Source: Candidatus Hydrogenedentes bacterium CG07_land_8_20_14_0_80_42_17 | GTDB lineage: Bacteria; UBA8481 | Assembly: GCA_002780065.1 (NCBI GenBank) | Contig: PEWQ01000174.1 | Span: 1 to 10,282, forward strand | Direction: 5' to 3' | Length of the DNA: 10,282 nt | In this document: one piece after another, positions 1-6,785 of the stretch | How positions within the stretch are numbered: position 1 is the first letter of the stretch | Layout of the letters: each line of letters begins with the position of its first letter | The notes under the pieces: model-generated | Told to the model about the DNA's origin: nothing | The model's input: the letters and a program-made list of their open reading frames with translations, nothing else | The model's database searches: none | Translations under genes and position numbers: made by a program

Positions 1-2
1 CT

Positions 3-107
3 CGAGTTGGCAGGCCTTTAGGTCAAGAAGGGTTTACAGAAAAACTAGAAAAGACGACAGGCAGGATATTAAAACCACAGAAACCGGGAAGGAATAAAAC
101 TAAATAA
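3..107 (+). CDS. C-terminal fragment of a Y1 (IS200-like/REP-associated) transposase
   Basis: An open frame enters from the left edge and ends at TAA 105-107, giving 34 residues. It begins RVGRPLGQEGF and continues with a basic, proline-containing tail (EKLEKTTGR, then KPQKPGR). The GRPLGxxxFxxKLExxxGR pattern followed by a Lys/Pro-rich end is typical of the C-terminus of REP-associated tyrosine transposases, which are single-strand HUH nucleases. The catalytic HUH and Tyr motifs lie outside the window, so intactness cannot be judged. It is convergent with hemC, with only 30 bases between the two stop codons. The other two forward frames here are closed or give no recognisable protein. The identification rests on a short stretch and is moderately sure. 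Confidence 0.6.
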   Translation, partial: RVGRPLGQEGFTEKLEKTTGRILKPQKPGRNKTK

Positions 108-143
108 GTAATGTGTCCCCGTATTTCCCCGTATTTCTTATTT
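102..143. repeat. 7-bp inverted repeat spanning both convergent stop codons
   Basis: AAATAAG (102-108) and CTTATTT (137-143) are perfect reverse complements around a 28-base loop holding the tandem repeat. Each arm contains one stop codon: the transposase TAA in the left arm and the hemC TAA (read on the minus strand) in the right arm. It could be the end structure of the mobile element. The AT-rich stem is too weak to call a terminator. Confidence 0.35.
117..136. repeat. Tandem 10-bp repeat (CCCCGTATTT x2) at the end of the transposase element
   Basis: Two perfect copies of CCCCGTATTT sit back to back, and a degenerate third copy (TTTCCGTATC) lies in the last codons of hemC. They follow GTAATGTGT just after the transposase stop. 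Read on the minus strand this gives AATACGGGGACACATTAC. GGGGACA-type tails of this kind are, as I recall, common beside this transposase family, so this is probably the element's terminal recognition region. Confidence 0.5.
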
Positions 144-1067
144 CCGTATCGATTTCAAGATAGCTCTTCCACCGCGATTGAGCAATAGTTCAGCCAAATC
201 ATCGCACTTCTTCTTCCAATTATTTTGATTCATTACAGATTTTTCTTTTAGATATTCTTTGCCATCAAGCGATGCAATCACCGCAGAAACTAATAATGTG
301 TCTTGACGCCATCTAGCTAATACTCCGACAGGCACCTGACAGCCACCTTCCAGTTTAGTCAGCACTCTTCTTTCAACCTCTACTGCTATGCTCGTCCGCC
401 TGTCATTCAGTTCTTTTAAAATCGATATAACTTTCCGATCTTTTTTTCTGCATTCAACTGCTATAGCGCCCTGTCCTGCCGCCGGCAAAATAACTGAAAT
501 AGGTATTTTCTTTGTGATTTCTTCCTTTCTTCCAAGCCTCTTTACTCCGGCATAAGCCAATACTATTCCGTCCAGTTTTAATTCATGCATCTTCCTAATT
601 CGAGTTTCCACGTTTCCGCGAAGAGTCATAAAACTAAATTCAGGATAGAAATGCTTCAGTTGAGCTATTCTTCTCGGGCTCGATGTTCCGATTATCGATT
701 TTCTTTTTTCGTGGTCCAAAAAATTTCCTTTGCGGGAAATATATGCATCGGACGGATCTTCTCGTTTAGCAACCGCGGCTAAAATTAATCCATCAGGCAT
801 ATCAGGCGGCACATCTTTTAAACTGTGTACGGCTATGTCAATTTCATAATTCAATAGTGCGTCTTCAATTTCCTTGACGAAAAAGCTCTTTCCTCGGTTT
901 CGATTTTGAGATAGCACGCCGCGGGTCAGCTTATCTCCAAGCGTTTTGATAATTATTATTTCACTCTTTACGCCTAATTTTGAAAGTGATTTCGATATGT
1001 AATTCGCCTGCCAAAGCGCCAAAGCGCTTCCTCTCGTGCCTATTCGTATATTCGTATCTTTTTTCAT
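138..1067 (-). CDS. hemC: Hydroxymethylbilane synthase (porphobilinogen deaminase)
   Basis: This cytoplasmic enzyme joins four porphobilinogen molecules into hydroxymethylbilane in tetrapyrrole synthesis. The 309-residue product has the family's normal length. It opens with IRIGTRGSALALWQA, has HSLKDVP (81-87) with the catalytic Asp85, TSSPRR (128-133), RGN (150-152) and PAAGQGAIAVE. The cofactor-anchoring Cys243 lies in EGGCQVPVG. A TTG seven codons upstream would lengthen the frame, but ATG 1065-1067 is preferred: it follows AGGAAGAGG and overlaps the hemA stop as ATGA, so translation is probably coupled. The final codons and the stop fall in sequence resembling the repeats of the neighbouring transposase element. 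No hemD follows on this strand inside the window. Confidence 0.95.
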   Translation of the reverse strand: MKKDTNIRIGTRGSALALWQANYISKSLSKLGVKSEIIIIKTLGDKLTRGVLSQNRNRGKSFFVKEIEDALLNYEIDIAVHSLKDVPPDMPDGLILAAVAKREDPSDAYISRKGNFLDHEKRKSIIGTSSPRRIAQLKHFYPEFSFMTLRGNVETRIRKMHELKLDGIVLAYAGVKRLGRKEEITKKIPISVILPAAGQGAIAVECRKKDRKVISILKELNDRRTSIAVEVERRVLTKLEGGCQVPVGVLARWRQDTLLVSAVIASLDGKEYLKEKSVMNQNNWKKKCDDLAELLLNRGGRAILKSIRK

Positions 1068-2338
1068 TTTTCCTCTTCCTTTAGACAAAAAAGTTTTTCA
1101 AGGCTTCTTCGTTCATTGAATCCTTCTTCAGTTCCTGAATCTTTTTTTAAAATTACCATCGGATTATGCAGGAGTTTATTCATGATGGATCTCGTTAAAT
1201 AATCTACCGCCTCCATCTGCTCTTCATTCAATATGTTTTTTGTTAGTATAACCCGTTCAATCTCCTTCAGCCTTATCTCTTCAAATTTTTCGCGCATCTC
1301 TTGAATTATTGGTACGGTATCGAATGAGATTAGATAATCGAGATATTTTTCTAATTCGTATTTTATTATTTCTTCACACTGAGCCACTTCTGAAGAACGC
1401 ATCATTTTGTTCTTGTTTGCAACATTTGTTAAATCGTCCGTGTTGTAAAGATAAACATTGTCTATTGAATTTATCTCTTCTTCGACATTTCTCGGAACCG
1501 AAATATCTATTATGAAAATTGGATTGCCGCGGCGAATCTTTAATGCATTTACAATCATCTCTTTATTGAGTAGCGGTTCTGAAGCAGAAACTGAAACAAC
1601 TATCATATCCACTTTGCTCAATATCGAAGGCAATTCAAAAAGTTCCTTGCTCTCTGCATTAAATTTTTTTGCCACTTCTTCTGCTCGCTCAATACTTCTA
1701 TTCGCAACTACCATCTTTGATATTCCGGCGTCGACAAGATTCTGAGCGACTAGTTCACCCATCTCTCCGGCTCCGATCACTAGAGCTTGCTTGCCTTTAA
1801 GTTCTCCGAAAATCTTTTCGGCAAGATCCACAGCTACCGAGCTTACTGAAATAGGCGCTCGCCCTATGCCAGTCTCGGTTCTCACTCGTTTGCCTACGTA
1901 TAATGCCTTCTCGAATAAAGTGTTCATTATCTTGCCTGAGGTGTGAAGCTCCCTGCTCTTCTGATACGCGTCCTTGACCTGCCCATGTATCTGAGGCTCG
2001 CCGACAGCAAGTGAATCAAGGCTGGATATGACCCGGAATAAATGCTCTATTGCGTCGCTGTTAGTATGTCGGTACAAAAGATTTTTGAAGCTTGTCACTT
2101 CAACTCTGTGATACTTTGCAATAAATTCAAGGAGATCGTCGTCGCTATCTATGCTCGCAGATCTTACAAAATATATCTCGACTCGGTTGCAGGTTGAAAG
2201 AATTACTGTTTCACGAATTTCGGGCAGAGCATTTATACCCCTCAGAGCGCATTCGATATCTTTGTCTTTAAATGCCAGTTTTTCTCGAATATCAATTGGA
2301 CATGTTTTATGATTGAAACCTATAACTGTAATTCTCAT
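1064..2338 (-). CDS. hemA: Glutamyl-tRNA reductase
   Basis: HemA reduces glutamyl-tRNA(Glu) with NADPH to glutamate-1-semialdehyde, the first committed step of C5-pathway haem synthesis. The 424-residue product starts MRITVIGFNHKTCPIDIRE. It has the catalytic Cys50 in STCNRVEIY, GEPQIHGQVKDAY (113-125), and GKRVRTETGIG. The NADPH-binding fold has VIGAGEMG at 187-194 and DISVPRN at 278-284. A C-terminal helical dimerisation region (about 340-400) ends in SIMNKLLHNPM. The ATG directly abuts the stop of the upstream membrane protein (TGAATG), and its own stop overlaps the hemC start. The ribosome binding site is weak (TTAGGT inside the upstream gene), which suggests coupled translation. Use of the C5 route excludes ALA synthase (Shemin pathway) as this organism's main source. 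Confidence 0.96.
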   Translation of the reverse strand: MRITVIGFNHKTCPIDIREKLAFKDKDIECALRGINALPEIRETVILSTCNRVEIYFVRSASIDSDDDLLEFIAKYHRVEVTSFKNLLYRHTNSDAIEHLFRVISSLDSLAVGEPQIHGQVKDAYQKSRELHTSGKIMNTLFEKALYVGKRVRTETGIGRAPISVSSVAVDLAEKIFGELKGKQALVIGAGEMGELVAQNLVDAGISKMVVANRSIERAEEVAKKFNAESKELFELPSILSKVDMIVVSVSASEPLLNKEMIVNALKIRRGNPIFIIDISVPRNVEEEINSIDNVYLYNTDDLTNVANKNKMMRSSEVAQCEEIIKYELEKYLDYLISFDTVPIIQEMREKFEEIRLKEIERVILTKNILNEEQMEAVDYLTRSIMNKLLHNPMVILKKDSGTEEGFNERRSLEKLFCLKEEEK

Positions 2339-3160
2339 TCAAAATGACCTAAAACTATGAAGCCCGTTTGAGAAAAGATTTATTCCAAGAAAAGTTACGA
2401 GAATCGAAAAAATCCCTATGATGGAACCCACTGCTGCTTTTCTGCCTTTCCAACCGAGAAAAATTTGAGAGAAAAGTAGAAAAGTATAGATTGACCATGT
2501 CAAATGAGTCAGAGCTACTTTTGGCGAATCGATCGATATTTTTATTGATAAACTTCTGAACCAGTAATGACCGAGCACAATACTTATTGTAAAAAAAAGC
2601 CAGCCGATAAGAGTGTAACGAAAATTGAGTTTTGATAGCGTTCCAAAATCAGGCAGTGAATAGAATAGATTCCCCGGCTGATGCGACTTGAGCTGTCGCT
2701 CTCCGATAATGAACAGAACTCCAATCAGAGCAGAAGCTATAAATGCTCCGTAGCCGATAAGAGCTGAGAAAATATGTAAAAGCATCCACCATGAAAAACC
2801 TCCGGTGCTTGTGACAGCACGGGTGACTTCTGATGAATGAATGTCTTTGCCTGCGCTGAGAAGCGCCATGAAAGAAAAAACCATTATGAAAGGCATAATG
2901 ACGGTGCCAAGTATTCTCGTCCTTTTCAATCTCAATTCGATTATCATAAAGACCAGAGTAGTGCCAAGACTAAGAATAGTAAAAGTTCCGGACATGGTCA
3001 TCGCGGCACTTACATCAAAAACAAACCGAGACAAATCCGAAGCAAAACCAAGAACGGCTAGAATGAATCCTATATCCGAATAAATATTGGCTCTTTTTTT
3101 ATAAAAAACTGCATAAAGCAAAAGACTCATCACATAAAATAGGAATGAAATGTAATACAT
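2339..3160 (-). CDS. CcsA/HemX-family membrane protein upstream of hemA
   Basis: The 273-residue protein is hydrophobic, with about eight membrane segments and a basic loop between each pair. It matches the cytochrome c assembly CcsA/HemX family through WWMLLHIFSALIGY (124-137), an ERQLK loop (154-158), GWKGRKAA (236-243) and the terminal GLHSF with His268. Between G197 and W222 the spacing of the haem-handling WWD motif is kept, but by my alignment its Trp, Asp and Glu residues are replaced; only Pro-Lys of WDPKE remains. That favours a HemX-like role (HemX lowers HemA levels in Bacillus) over cytochrome c haem ligation. Start ATG 3158-3160 follows AGAGGAG with good spacing. It is first of three genes in the hem operon. 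Confidence 0.85.
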   Translation of the reverse strand: MYYISFLFYVMSLLLYAVFYKKRANIYSDIGFILAVLGFASDLSRFVFDVSAAMTMSGTFTILSLGTTLVFMIIELRLKRTRILGTVIMPFIMVFSFMALLSAGKDIHSSEVTRAVTSTGGFSWWMLLHIFSALIGYGAFIASALIGVLFIIGERQLKSHQPGNLFYSLPDFGTLSKLNFRYTLIGWLFFTISIVLGHYWFRSLSIKISIDSPKVALTHLTWSIYTFLLFSQIFLGWKGRKAAVGSIIGIFSILVTFLGINLFSNGLHSFRSF

Positions 3161-3185
3161 ATTATTCTCCTCTGCATATCTACAA

Positions 3186-3191
3186 ATTATA
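3186..3191 (-). promoter_or_regulatory. Candidate -10 box for the hem operon
   Basis: A perfect TATAAT lies on the minus strand 25 bases before the membrane-protein start, with AGAGGAG between. No convincing -35 hexamer stands 16-18 bases upstream. Transcription from the nitroreductase gene, 99 bases upstream with no terminator seen between them, could also read into the operon. Confidence 0.35.
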
Positions 3192-3259
3192 TTAGTAGTA
3201 TAAATAAATTTAGAGATTATGACTATGAATAAAGGTAAGTTAAATACGACGTCTATGCT

Positions 3260-3754
3260 TCAGTCTATTAAGCGAATTACCTCATCTAAAGGTTTTCTCG
3301 ATGTAAGAGGTGTATTTCCGTCAGGATATCCGATTGGAACCAGACTTATCAATTTATATTCCTCGGAGATCCCAATGAGCTTTCTTATATCGTCCGCATA
3401 ATCCTTCTTATCACCGGCCACCCAGACTGCTCCGAGCCCCAAAGCATGAACCGCATTCAAAATGTTTTGAGTAGCAGCGCTTCCATCTTCGAGATAATAC
3501 TTAGAATTTTTACAAAAGACGCAGACGCACAGCGGAGCAACTTCGATATAAGGCCCGTTGTTAGGGCATAGATCTTTTATTTGCTTTCGCATTTTAGCAT
3601 TCGTAACAGCAACAAAATAACACGGCTGTTCATTATTCGCAGTCACCGCACGCTGGCCCGCCGACAAAATCTTTTCAATCGTCTTCTTGTCAATTCCATT
3701 TGTCAGAAATTTTCTTATGCTTCTTCTTGTAGTCAAGCACTCTAATGCATCCAT
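3260..3754 (-). CDS. Short nitroreductase-family FMN oxidoreductase
   Basis: The 164-residue protein belongs to the nitroreductase fold: FMN flavoproteins, usually dimers, that use NAD(P)H to reduce nitro compounds, quinones or flavins. Visible signatures are the N-terminal RRSIRKF phosphate-binding motif (10-16), NNEQPCYFVAV in place of the common NxQPWxF, and GLGAVWVAG near residue 114, followed by a DIRKLIGI helix and PIGYPDG. The start was placed at ATG 3752-3754 because GGAAGGAG lies just upstream and the protein then begins MDALECLTTRRSIRKF as the family does. A start 14 codons earlier is possible but has no ribosome binding site. It is divergent from the reductase operon, so co-regulation is possible. 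The substrate cannot be predicted. Confidence 0.88.
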   Translation of the reverse strand: MDALECLTTRRSIRKFLTNGIDKKTIEKILSAGQRAVTANNEQPCYFVAVTNAKMRKQIKDLCPNNGPYIEVAPLCVCVFCKNSKYYLEDGSAATQNILNAVHALGLGAVWVAGDKKDYADDIRKLIGISEEYKLISLVPIGYPDGNTPLTSRKPLDEVIRLID

Positions 3755-3794
3755 AACAATCTGCTCCTTCCTAAACGAATTATTATTAATAGAC

Positions 3795-3822
3795 ATAATA
3801 ACTAATATTTGCCTTTGACCAA
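3795..3822 (-). promoter_or_regulatory. Candidate promoter of the nitroreductase gene
   Basis: On the minus strand TTGGTC (3817-3822) and TATTAT (3795-3800) are separated by 16 bases, a fair sigma-70-type pair. The predicted start of transcription is near 3788, giving a leader of about 34 bases that carries the GGAAGGAG site. Confidence 0.4.
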
Positions 3823-3824
3823 AG
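3813..3824. promoter_or_regulatory. Palindrome CTTTG-AC-CAAAG over the nitroreductase -35 box
   Basis: Two 5-base arms are perfect inverted copies around a 2-base centre and overlap the proposed -35 of the nitroreductase promoter. The position suits a repressor or activator site in the divergent region, but no regulator gene lies in the window and the palindrome is short. Confidence 0.3.
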
Positions 3825-3867
3825 CATATTATTTTTTTCTTTCTTAAATGTTTCTATTTTCGTAAAC

Positions 3868-3873
3868 TATAAT
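3868..3873 (+). promoter_or_regulatory. Candidate -10 box for the reductase–ssnA operon
   Basis: A perfect TATAAT lies 68 bases before the proposed GTG start of the reductase. The -35 region is poor (TTAAAT at 3844-3849, 18-base spacing), which would fit a promoter needing an activator. The sequence from the -10 box to the start codon would form an untranslated leader of about 60 bases. Confidence 0.35.
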
Positions 3874-3885
3874 GCGGTAATGAAT

Positions 3886-3904
3886 GCGGATGTTTTATTT
3901 CCGC
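3886..3904 (+). other. Small GC-rich hairpin in the reductase leader
   Basis: GCGGA (3886-3890) pairs with TCCGC (3900-3904) around a 9-base AT-rich loop. Further GCGG and CCGC copies nearby (3874-3877 and just after 3904) allow alternative pairings. It could stabilise the mRNA or be a regulatory site. It matches no riboswitch I know. Confidence 0.25.
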
Positions 3905-3930
3905 CCGCCGCAAATTAATTTTCATTTCTT

Positions 3931-3935
3931 GGAGG
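3931..3935 (+). promoter_or_regulatory. Ribosome binding site that selects the GTG start of the reductase
   Basis: GGAGG directly touches the ATG at 3936, leaving no spacing for that codon, but stands six bases before the in-frame GTG at 3942. The GTG is therefore the more likely start, which shortens the protein by two residues. Confidence 0.6.
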
Positions 3936-3941
3936 ATGCTC

Positions 3942-6443
3942 GTGAAAGCTACTAAGGATCAGATTCTTTTAACCGATGCGCAATTAAAGATGGAACTTGA
4001 GCGTTGTGAATTCTGTGAGGAGAAACCGTGCCGTGACGGTTGTCCGTGCAATTGTTCTCCTGCGGATTTTATAATGGCCGCGCGTGGAATGACAGCAACG
4101 GATATTCAGCGCTCTGCGGCGCTCGTTATGCGGGAGAATCCGCTCGGAGGTATTTGCGGCGCAGTTTGTCCTGACCGTTTCTGCATGGCGAAATGTTCTC
4201 ACAAACTTGTAGACGGTCCTATTAATATTCCGCAAGTTCAGGCTTCCGTAGTTGAACGAGCAAAACAAGACGGTGGAATTCCTGAATATTTGAAAGCAAA
4301 AAAGAACGGCAAGAAGGTTGCTGTTATTGGCTCAGGACCAACAGGCTTAGCCGCCGCTTCCACATTGGCTCAAAAAGGGTATTCAGTTGTGATCTACGAT
4401 GAAAACAAAGAGCCCGGCGGAGCATTGAGACTAATTCCTGAAGTTAGGCTCGACAGAAAGATATTAAATACAGATATCGATTTCATTCTTTCACTTGGCG
4501 ATATTAAACTCAAAATGAACACTCGGATTAAAAACCCCGCAGAATTATTGAAGAAAGGTTTTCACGCTGTTCTTGTTGCTGAAGGTCTTTGGAATCCTAT
4601 TCTTTCCGGCATCCCAAATCAGGAATTAGCAATAGATAATATCCGATACCTCTCCAGTCCAAAGCAATTTAATTTGAAAGGCAAAAGGGTTGCAGTTATC
4701 GGCGGCGGAGCAGTAGCGACCGATTGCGCAACTACTGCTATTCACAACGGAGCAAAAAGAGTAGAAATGTTTGCCCTTGAAAAGCTCGGTGAGATGCCTC
4801 TTACAGGACGCGAATTGAATGAGCTTGTTCAGGAAGGCATTGAAGTGAACGGCAGAATACGCGTCACTGAAATTATTGCGCGCGATAAGAAGATTATCGG
4901 TTTGAAAACGAATAAGATTACATTGCCTCTGAATGTAAAATTCAATCTCAGAGATATCTCCGACGTTTCCGGTTCAGAGCAGATTCGTATGGATATCGAC
5001 TCGGTAATCATTGCTATTGGAAATAGGCCTGCGATGCGATTTCAGGAAACGGGAAAGATTTTCGTTGCAGGTGATGCCGCCAACGGTCCTACAACTGTAG
5101 TTGAAGCGAGCGCCGCAGGAAAGAATGTTGCGATTAGAATTGATGCTGCACTTAATTCTAAACCTCAGCCGAAAATTGAAAAACAGACAAAGAGTTATCA
5201 TCAACTCGATGGATATGTAAAAAAACCTGTATCGCTTGAAACAATATTCTTTGGCAGAAAGATTCGTTCACCATTTCTGCTTTCTGCGGCGCCGCCGTCT
5301 GACGGCTATGATCAGATGTCAAAAGCCTACAAAGCAGGTTGGGCGGGCGGAATAATGAAGACCTCTTTTGATAATGTTTCGATTCATATTCCAGGCGAAT
5401 ACATGCACGTTTTCGAGTCAAATACTTATGGCAATTGCGACAACGTATCTGGCCATCCGCTCAATCGAGTCTGCAAAGAGATAAAAAAATTGGTCAAGGA
5501 ATATCCGGATCGTCTGACTATGGCATCGACCGGCGGACCTGTCACAGGGAATGACGAGAGCGACAAGAAAGGTTGGCAGTCAAATACCAAAAAGCTTCAA
5601 AATGCCGGTGCGATGGCAATTGAATACTCTTTGTCTTGTCCTCAAGGCGGAGACGGAACTGAAGGCGATATAGTTTCTCAGAATGCGGCATTGACAGCGA
5701 AGATAATCGGGTGGGTCATGGAAGTTTCTAATCCTGACATTCCTAAAATATTTAAATTGACCTCAGCAGTCACTTCTATTGTTCCGATTGCCCGCGCAAT
5801 AAAAGAGGTCTTCAAAAAATATCCGCACAAGAAAGCTGGAATAACTCTTGCCAACACCTTCCCGACGATGTTTTTCAGAAAGATCGAGAAGAAGGAATGG
5901 GAAGAAGGAATTGTAGTAGGAATGAGCGGCGAAGGAGTTCTACCAATAAGTTATCTTACTCTTGCAACTGTTGCGCCTGTCGGGCTCGAGATTTCCGGTA
6001 ACGGCGGCGTTATGACTTACAAACATGCCGCGGACTTTTTGTCGCTCGGAGTTAATTCCGTTCAAGTCTGCACAGTTGCAACAAAATACGGTTACGGAAT
6101 CATCGACGAACTTGAAAATGGATTAAGCTATCTAATGGAGGAGCGCGGAATTAAGTCGATCTCAAAACTTCGCGGTATTGCTCTGCCGAATCCGATACGG
6201 GGATTCATGGAGCTTTCTCCTGTCAAAAAGATTTCGGAATACAACTACGAGTTCTGCACGAAATGCGGAAATTGTTCAAGGTGCCCATATCAAGCAATTT
6301 CGCTAACGGGTGAAGACGGATATCCGGTGACAGATCCGTCAAAATGCATTGGCTGTTCGATATGCGCTCAGAAGTGCTTCGCGAGTGCCATTTACATGAG
6401 AAAGCGGACTAAACGCGAGACTGCAATGCTGAAGGAAGATTGA
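3942..6443 (+). CDS. Fused PreT/PreA-type flavin–Fe-S reductase (dihydropyrimidine dehydrogenase-like)
   Basis: The 833-residue protein has the architecture of dihydropyrimidine dehydrogenase and is about the summed length of bacterial PreT plus PreA. Order: N-terminal Fe-S domain with Cys22, 25, 30, 34 (C-x2-C-x4-C-x3-C) and Cys72, 76, 81, 85; FAD/NAD(P) domain with VAVIGSGPTG (126-135), VAVIGGGA (250-257) and VAGDAANGPTT (375-385); FMN barrel from about 430 to 750; C-terminal ferredoxin. The barrel has SLSCPQ with catalytic-type Cys566, and ANT (637-639). Electrons would pass from NAD(P)H through FAD and Fe-S to FMN and an N-heterocycle. Oddities: the residue matching substrate-binding Asn of NxSCP is Ser563, and the first ferredoxin motif has Cys spacing 2-2-2 (772, 775, 778, 781). 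It leads the operon ending in ssnA. The family is sure, the substrate is not. Confidence 0.85.
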   Translation: MKATKDQILLTDAQLKMELERCEFCEEKPCRDGCPCNCSPADFIMAARGMTATDIQRSAALVMRENPLGGICGAVCPDRFCMAKCSHKLVDGPINIPQVQASVVERAKQDGGIPEYLKAKKNGKKVAVIGSGPTGLAAASTLAQKGYSVVIYDENKEPGGALRLIPEVRLDRKILNTDIDFILSLGDIKLKMNTRIKNPAELLKKGFHAVLVAEGLWNPILSGIPNQELAIDNIRYLSSPKQFNLKGKRVAVIGGGAVATDCATTAIHNGAKRVEMFALEKLGEMPLTGRELNELVQEGIEVNGRIRVTEIIARDKKIIGLKTNKITLPLNVKFNLRDISDVSGSEQIRMDIDSVIIAIGNRPAMRFQETGKIFVAGDAANGPTTVVEASAAGKNVAIRIDAALNSKPQPKIEKQTKSYHQLDGYVKKPVSLETIFFGRKIRSPFLLSAAPPSDGYDQMSKAYKAGWAGGIMKTSFDNVSIHIPGEYMHVFESNTYGNCDNVSGHPLNRVCKEIKKLVKEYPDRLTMASTGGPVTGNDESDKKGWQSNTKKLQNAGAMAIEYSLSCPQGGDGTEGDIVSQNAALTAKIIGWVMEVSNPDIPKIFKLTSAVTSIVPIARAIKEVFKKYPHKKAGITLANTFPTMFFRKIEKKEWEEGIVVGMSGEGVLPISYLTLATVAPVGLEISGNGGVMTYKHAADFLSLGVNSVQVCTVATKYGYGIIDELENGLSYLMEERGIKSISKLRGIALPNPIRGFMELSPVKKISEYNYEFCTKCGNCSRCPYQAISLTGEDGYPVTDPSKCIGCSICAQKCFASAIYMRKRTKRETAMLKED

Positions 6444-6452
6444 GGAGGGGAA

Positions 6453-6773
6453 ATGAAAAATAGCAACGGAAGATTAGCAGCAATTGCAAAAAGTTTTGAT
6501 AGACGGTTTGTTGAAATCGACGCAAATATCGAGGATATTAAACAAGATTATTTTGATTTCCAAAAGCGGACTATAGAATTTCAAAAGCAGACTATGGAAT
6601 TTCAAAAGCAGACCAATAAACAATTTGATTTTTTAATCGAAAAAACATCTGCACTTGGCAGAACAATGAAAGGATTGCAGAAAGATTCAAAAAATTTACT
6701 GGAGTATATTGAATTTGTTGACCAAGATATTCAAAATCACAAGAAATCTAAAAAACCACATATTTACGAATAA
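6453..6773 (+). CDS. Small coiled-coil protein of unknown function
   Basis: The 106-residue product has no family I recognise. It is rich in Lys, Gln, Asp and Glu, has no Cys, signal peptide or membrane segment, and is predicted almost wholly helical. Residues 35-55 are three near-identical heptads (DFQKRTI, EFQKQTM, EFQKQTN), and hydrophobic spacing continues through QFDFLIEKTSALG, so a rod-like oligomeric coiled coil is likely. A strong AGGAGGGG lies four bases before the ATG. The gap to the reductase stop is 9 bases and to ssnA 12, so it is clearly part of this operon. It might be a scaffold or oligomerisation partner, but that is only inference from position. Start and reading frame are well supported by the ribosome binding site and spacing. 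Confidence 0.75.
   Translation: MKNSNGRLAAIAKSFDRRFVEIDANIEDIKQDYFDFQKRTIEFQKQTMEFQKQTNKQFDFLIEKTSALGRTMKGLQKDSKNLLEYIEFVDQDIQNHKKSKKPHIYE
6555..6617 (+). repeat. Three tandem 21-bp repeats encoding heptads
   Basis: Units 6555-6575, 6576-6596 and 6597-6617 are in frame. The last two begin GAATTTCAAAAGCAGAC and are identical over 17 bases; the first differs at a few positions. A weakly related stretch (AAACAATTTGATTTT) follows. The high nucleotide identity suggests recent slippage or duplication, so copy number may vary between strains. Confidence 0.85.
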
Positions 6774-6785
6774 CAGGAGGAAAAG

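Noticed and set aside
1068-1088. In-frame TTG extension giving HemC seven extra residues
   Set aside because: The ATG at 1065-1067 follows AGGAAGAGG and overlaps the hemA stop as ATGA, and the family consensus begins shortly after it.
1309-1745. Plus-strand open frames opposite hemA
   Set aside because: They are shadows of the conserved hemA frame, with no start signals or family features.
3984-5421. Several open frames of 60-94 codons on the minus strand inside the reductase gene
   Set aside because: They lie opposite a gene with clear domains, have odd composition and no ribosome binding sites or recognisable motifs.
3942-6443. Identification of the fused reductase as YgfK because of the adjacent ssnA
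   Set aside because: YgfK is about 1030 residues with a different domain order, whereas here the Fe-S and FAD parts precede an FMN barrel with SCPQ, as in PreT plus PreA.
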